From Bacteroides sp. SM23_62 (GTDB lineage Bacteria; Bacteroidota; Bacteroidia; Bacteroidales; SM23-62): a stretch of 51,971 nt of DNA. The stretch covers positions 1 through 51,971 of the forward strand of contig LJUP01000006.1 in the NCBI GenBank assembly GCA_001303955.1, read 5' to 3'. Below are positions 51,602 to 51,971 of this stretch, piece by piece. Position numbers and translations under genes: made by a program. A model generated the notes under the pieces. The model saw nothing but the letters and a program-made list of their open reading frames with translations, did not search any database and was not told where the DNA came from. The stretch's first letter is position 1. The number at the start of each line of letters is the position of its first letter.

Positions 51602-51971
51602 CTAACAAATCCTGGGCAACTGTTCTCCGGTAAGCATATCAACGATCCTGCTGGAACCAATGCTGGTGGTCATCCTTACCACTGAAGGGTGTTCGGCTGC
51701 CAGTTTCCCGATCGCACAGGCTTCCGAGCCAAGGGGATGTTTCCTTATTTTCTCAAGGACTTTACCGGCTTCTTTTTCAGGGAGAATCACCAGTAATTTC
51801 CCTTCATTGGCAATATACAGGGGATCCAGTCCAAGTACCTCGCAGGCACCCCTTACAGCGGGTGAAACCGGGATCATTGCTTCCTGGAGGACCATGCCCA
51901 CACGGGCTGACCGGCTGATCTCGTTCAGTGCGGTTGCCACACCCCCACGGGTAGGATCCCGAAGAACCGAG
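51602..51971 (-). CDS. hypE: Hydrogenase maturation protein HypE, C-terminal part
   Basis: The frame runs off the right edge of the window, so only the C-terminal ~122 residues are present. It reads LRDPTRGGVATALNEIS at the start, then PVSPAVRGACEVLGLDPLYIANEGKLLVI, HPLGSEACAIGK and the terminal GEQLPRIC. HypE dehydrates the thiocarboxamide made with HypF on its C-terminal cysteine to a cyano ligand for the [NiFe] centre; the PRIC end supplies that cysteine (the last residue). The other hyp genes are expected to the right. This marks the organism as having [NiFe]-hydrogenase maturation. The GTG at 51940 listed in the ORF track is internal. Confidence 0.95.
   Translation of the reverse strand, partial: SVLRDPTRGGVATALNEISRSARVGMVLQEAMIPVSPAVRGACEVLGLDPLYIANEGKLLVILPEKEAGKVLEKIRKHPLGSEACAIGKLAAEHPSVVRMTTSIGSSRIVDMLTGEQLPRIC

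Overview
The window reads as a Bacteroidota chromosome fragment, most likely an anaerobic or facultative Bacteroidales/Marinilabiliales-type organism. The evidence is type IX secretion (T9SS) C-terminal sorting domains on several exported proteins, promoters with the Bacteroidota -7 element TAnnTTTG, TPR-type histidine kinases and AraC-tailed hybrid kinases, GH130 mannoside phosphorylases, and a HypE hydrogenase-maturation gene at the right edge. No transposase, integrase, phage gene or CRISPR array was seen.

Layout. 0-5 kb: end of a probable M23 peptidase, anmK, an iron-dependent alcohol dehydrogenase, a candidate minus-strand small RNA, a frameshifted C69 dipeptidase, and rplS. 5-16 kb: a secreted CocE/S15-type hydrolase with a T9SS tail; a minus-strand run HAD phosphatase - GntP permease - AsmA-like (frameshifted) - AsmA; then a gene graveyard (S12 serine hydrolase with an internal deletion, a PA-domain remnant of an M28 peptidase with an in-frame stop, and a second S12 remnant). 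16-21 kb: two tandem secreted seven-repeat T9SS proteins, an unknown membrane protein and a Tat-exported sugar-isomerase-like protein. 21.8-29.3 kb: a mannoside cluster of two GT4 enzymes (one fused to an alpha-helical catalytic-like domain) and two GH130 phosphorylases, interrupted by tRNA-Arg(ACG) and a DEAD-box helicase. 29.4-32.3 kb: a sodium/solute symporter and a saccharopine-dehydrogenase-family enzyme. 48.4-52 kb: a Tat-signal Gfo/Idh-like protein, an SDR enzyme, an orphan T9SS sorting domain, a zinc alcohol dehydrogenase and hypE.

The most unusual region is 32.3-48.2 kb on the minus strand. It encodes five signalling proteins: two TPR-histidine kinases in tandem, a REC-kinase whose phospho-accepting histidine is replaced, a REC-kinase-REC-AraC hybrid, and a TPR-kinase-REC-AraC hybrid. 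Interleaved with these are a B12-binding radical SAM enzyme next to an unknown 104-residue protein, and short exported peptides. One of the peptides carries four copies of an E-x-W-M motif at an exact 22-residue period. Six copies of a 26-bp element, GTTAC-N16-GTTAC (21-bp direct repeat, often with CAATC in the spacer), all in the same orientation, lie in this region. Five of them end 32-33 bp upstream of an octamer resembling the Bacteroidota -7 element, ahead of the peptide genes and kinase operons. I infer a local, self-contained regulon in which an AraC-type hybrid kinase activates exported peptides and its own sensory partners. This system does not match any I know by name.

Coordinates and translations come from reading the sequence and the ORF track. 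Family assignments rest on motif recognition, not on searches.
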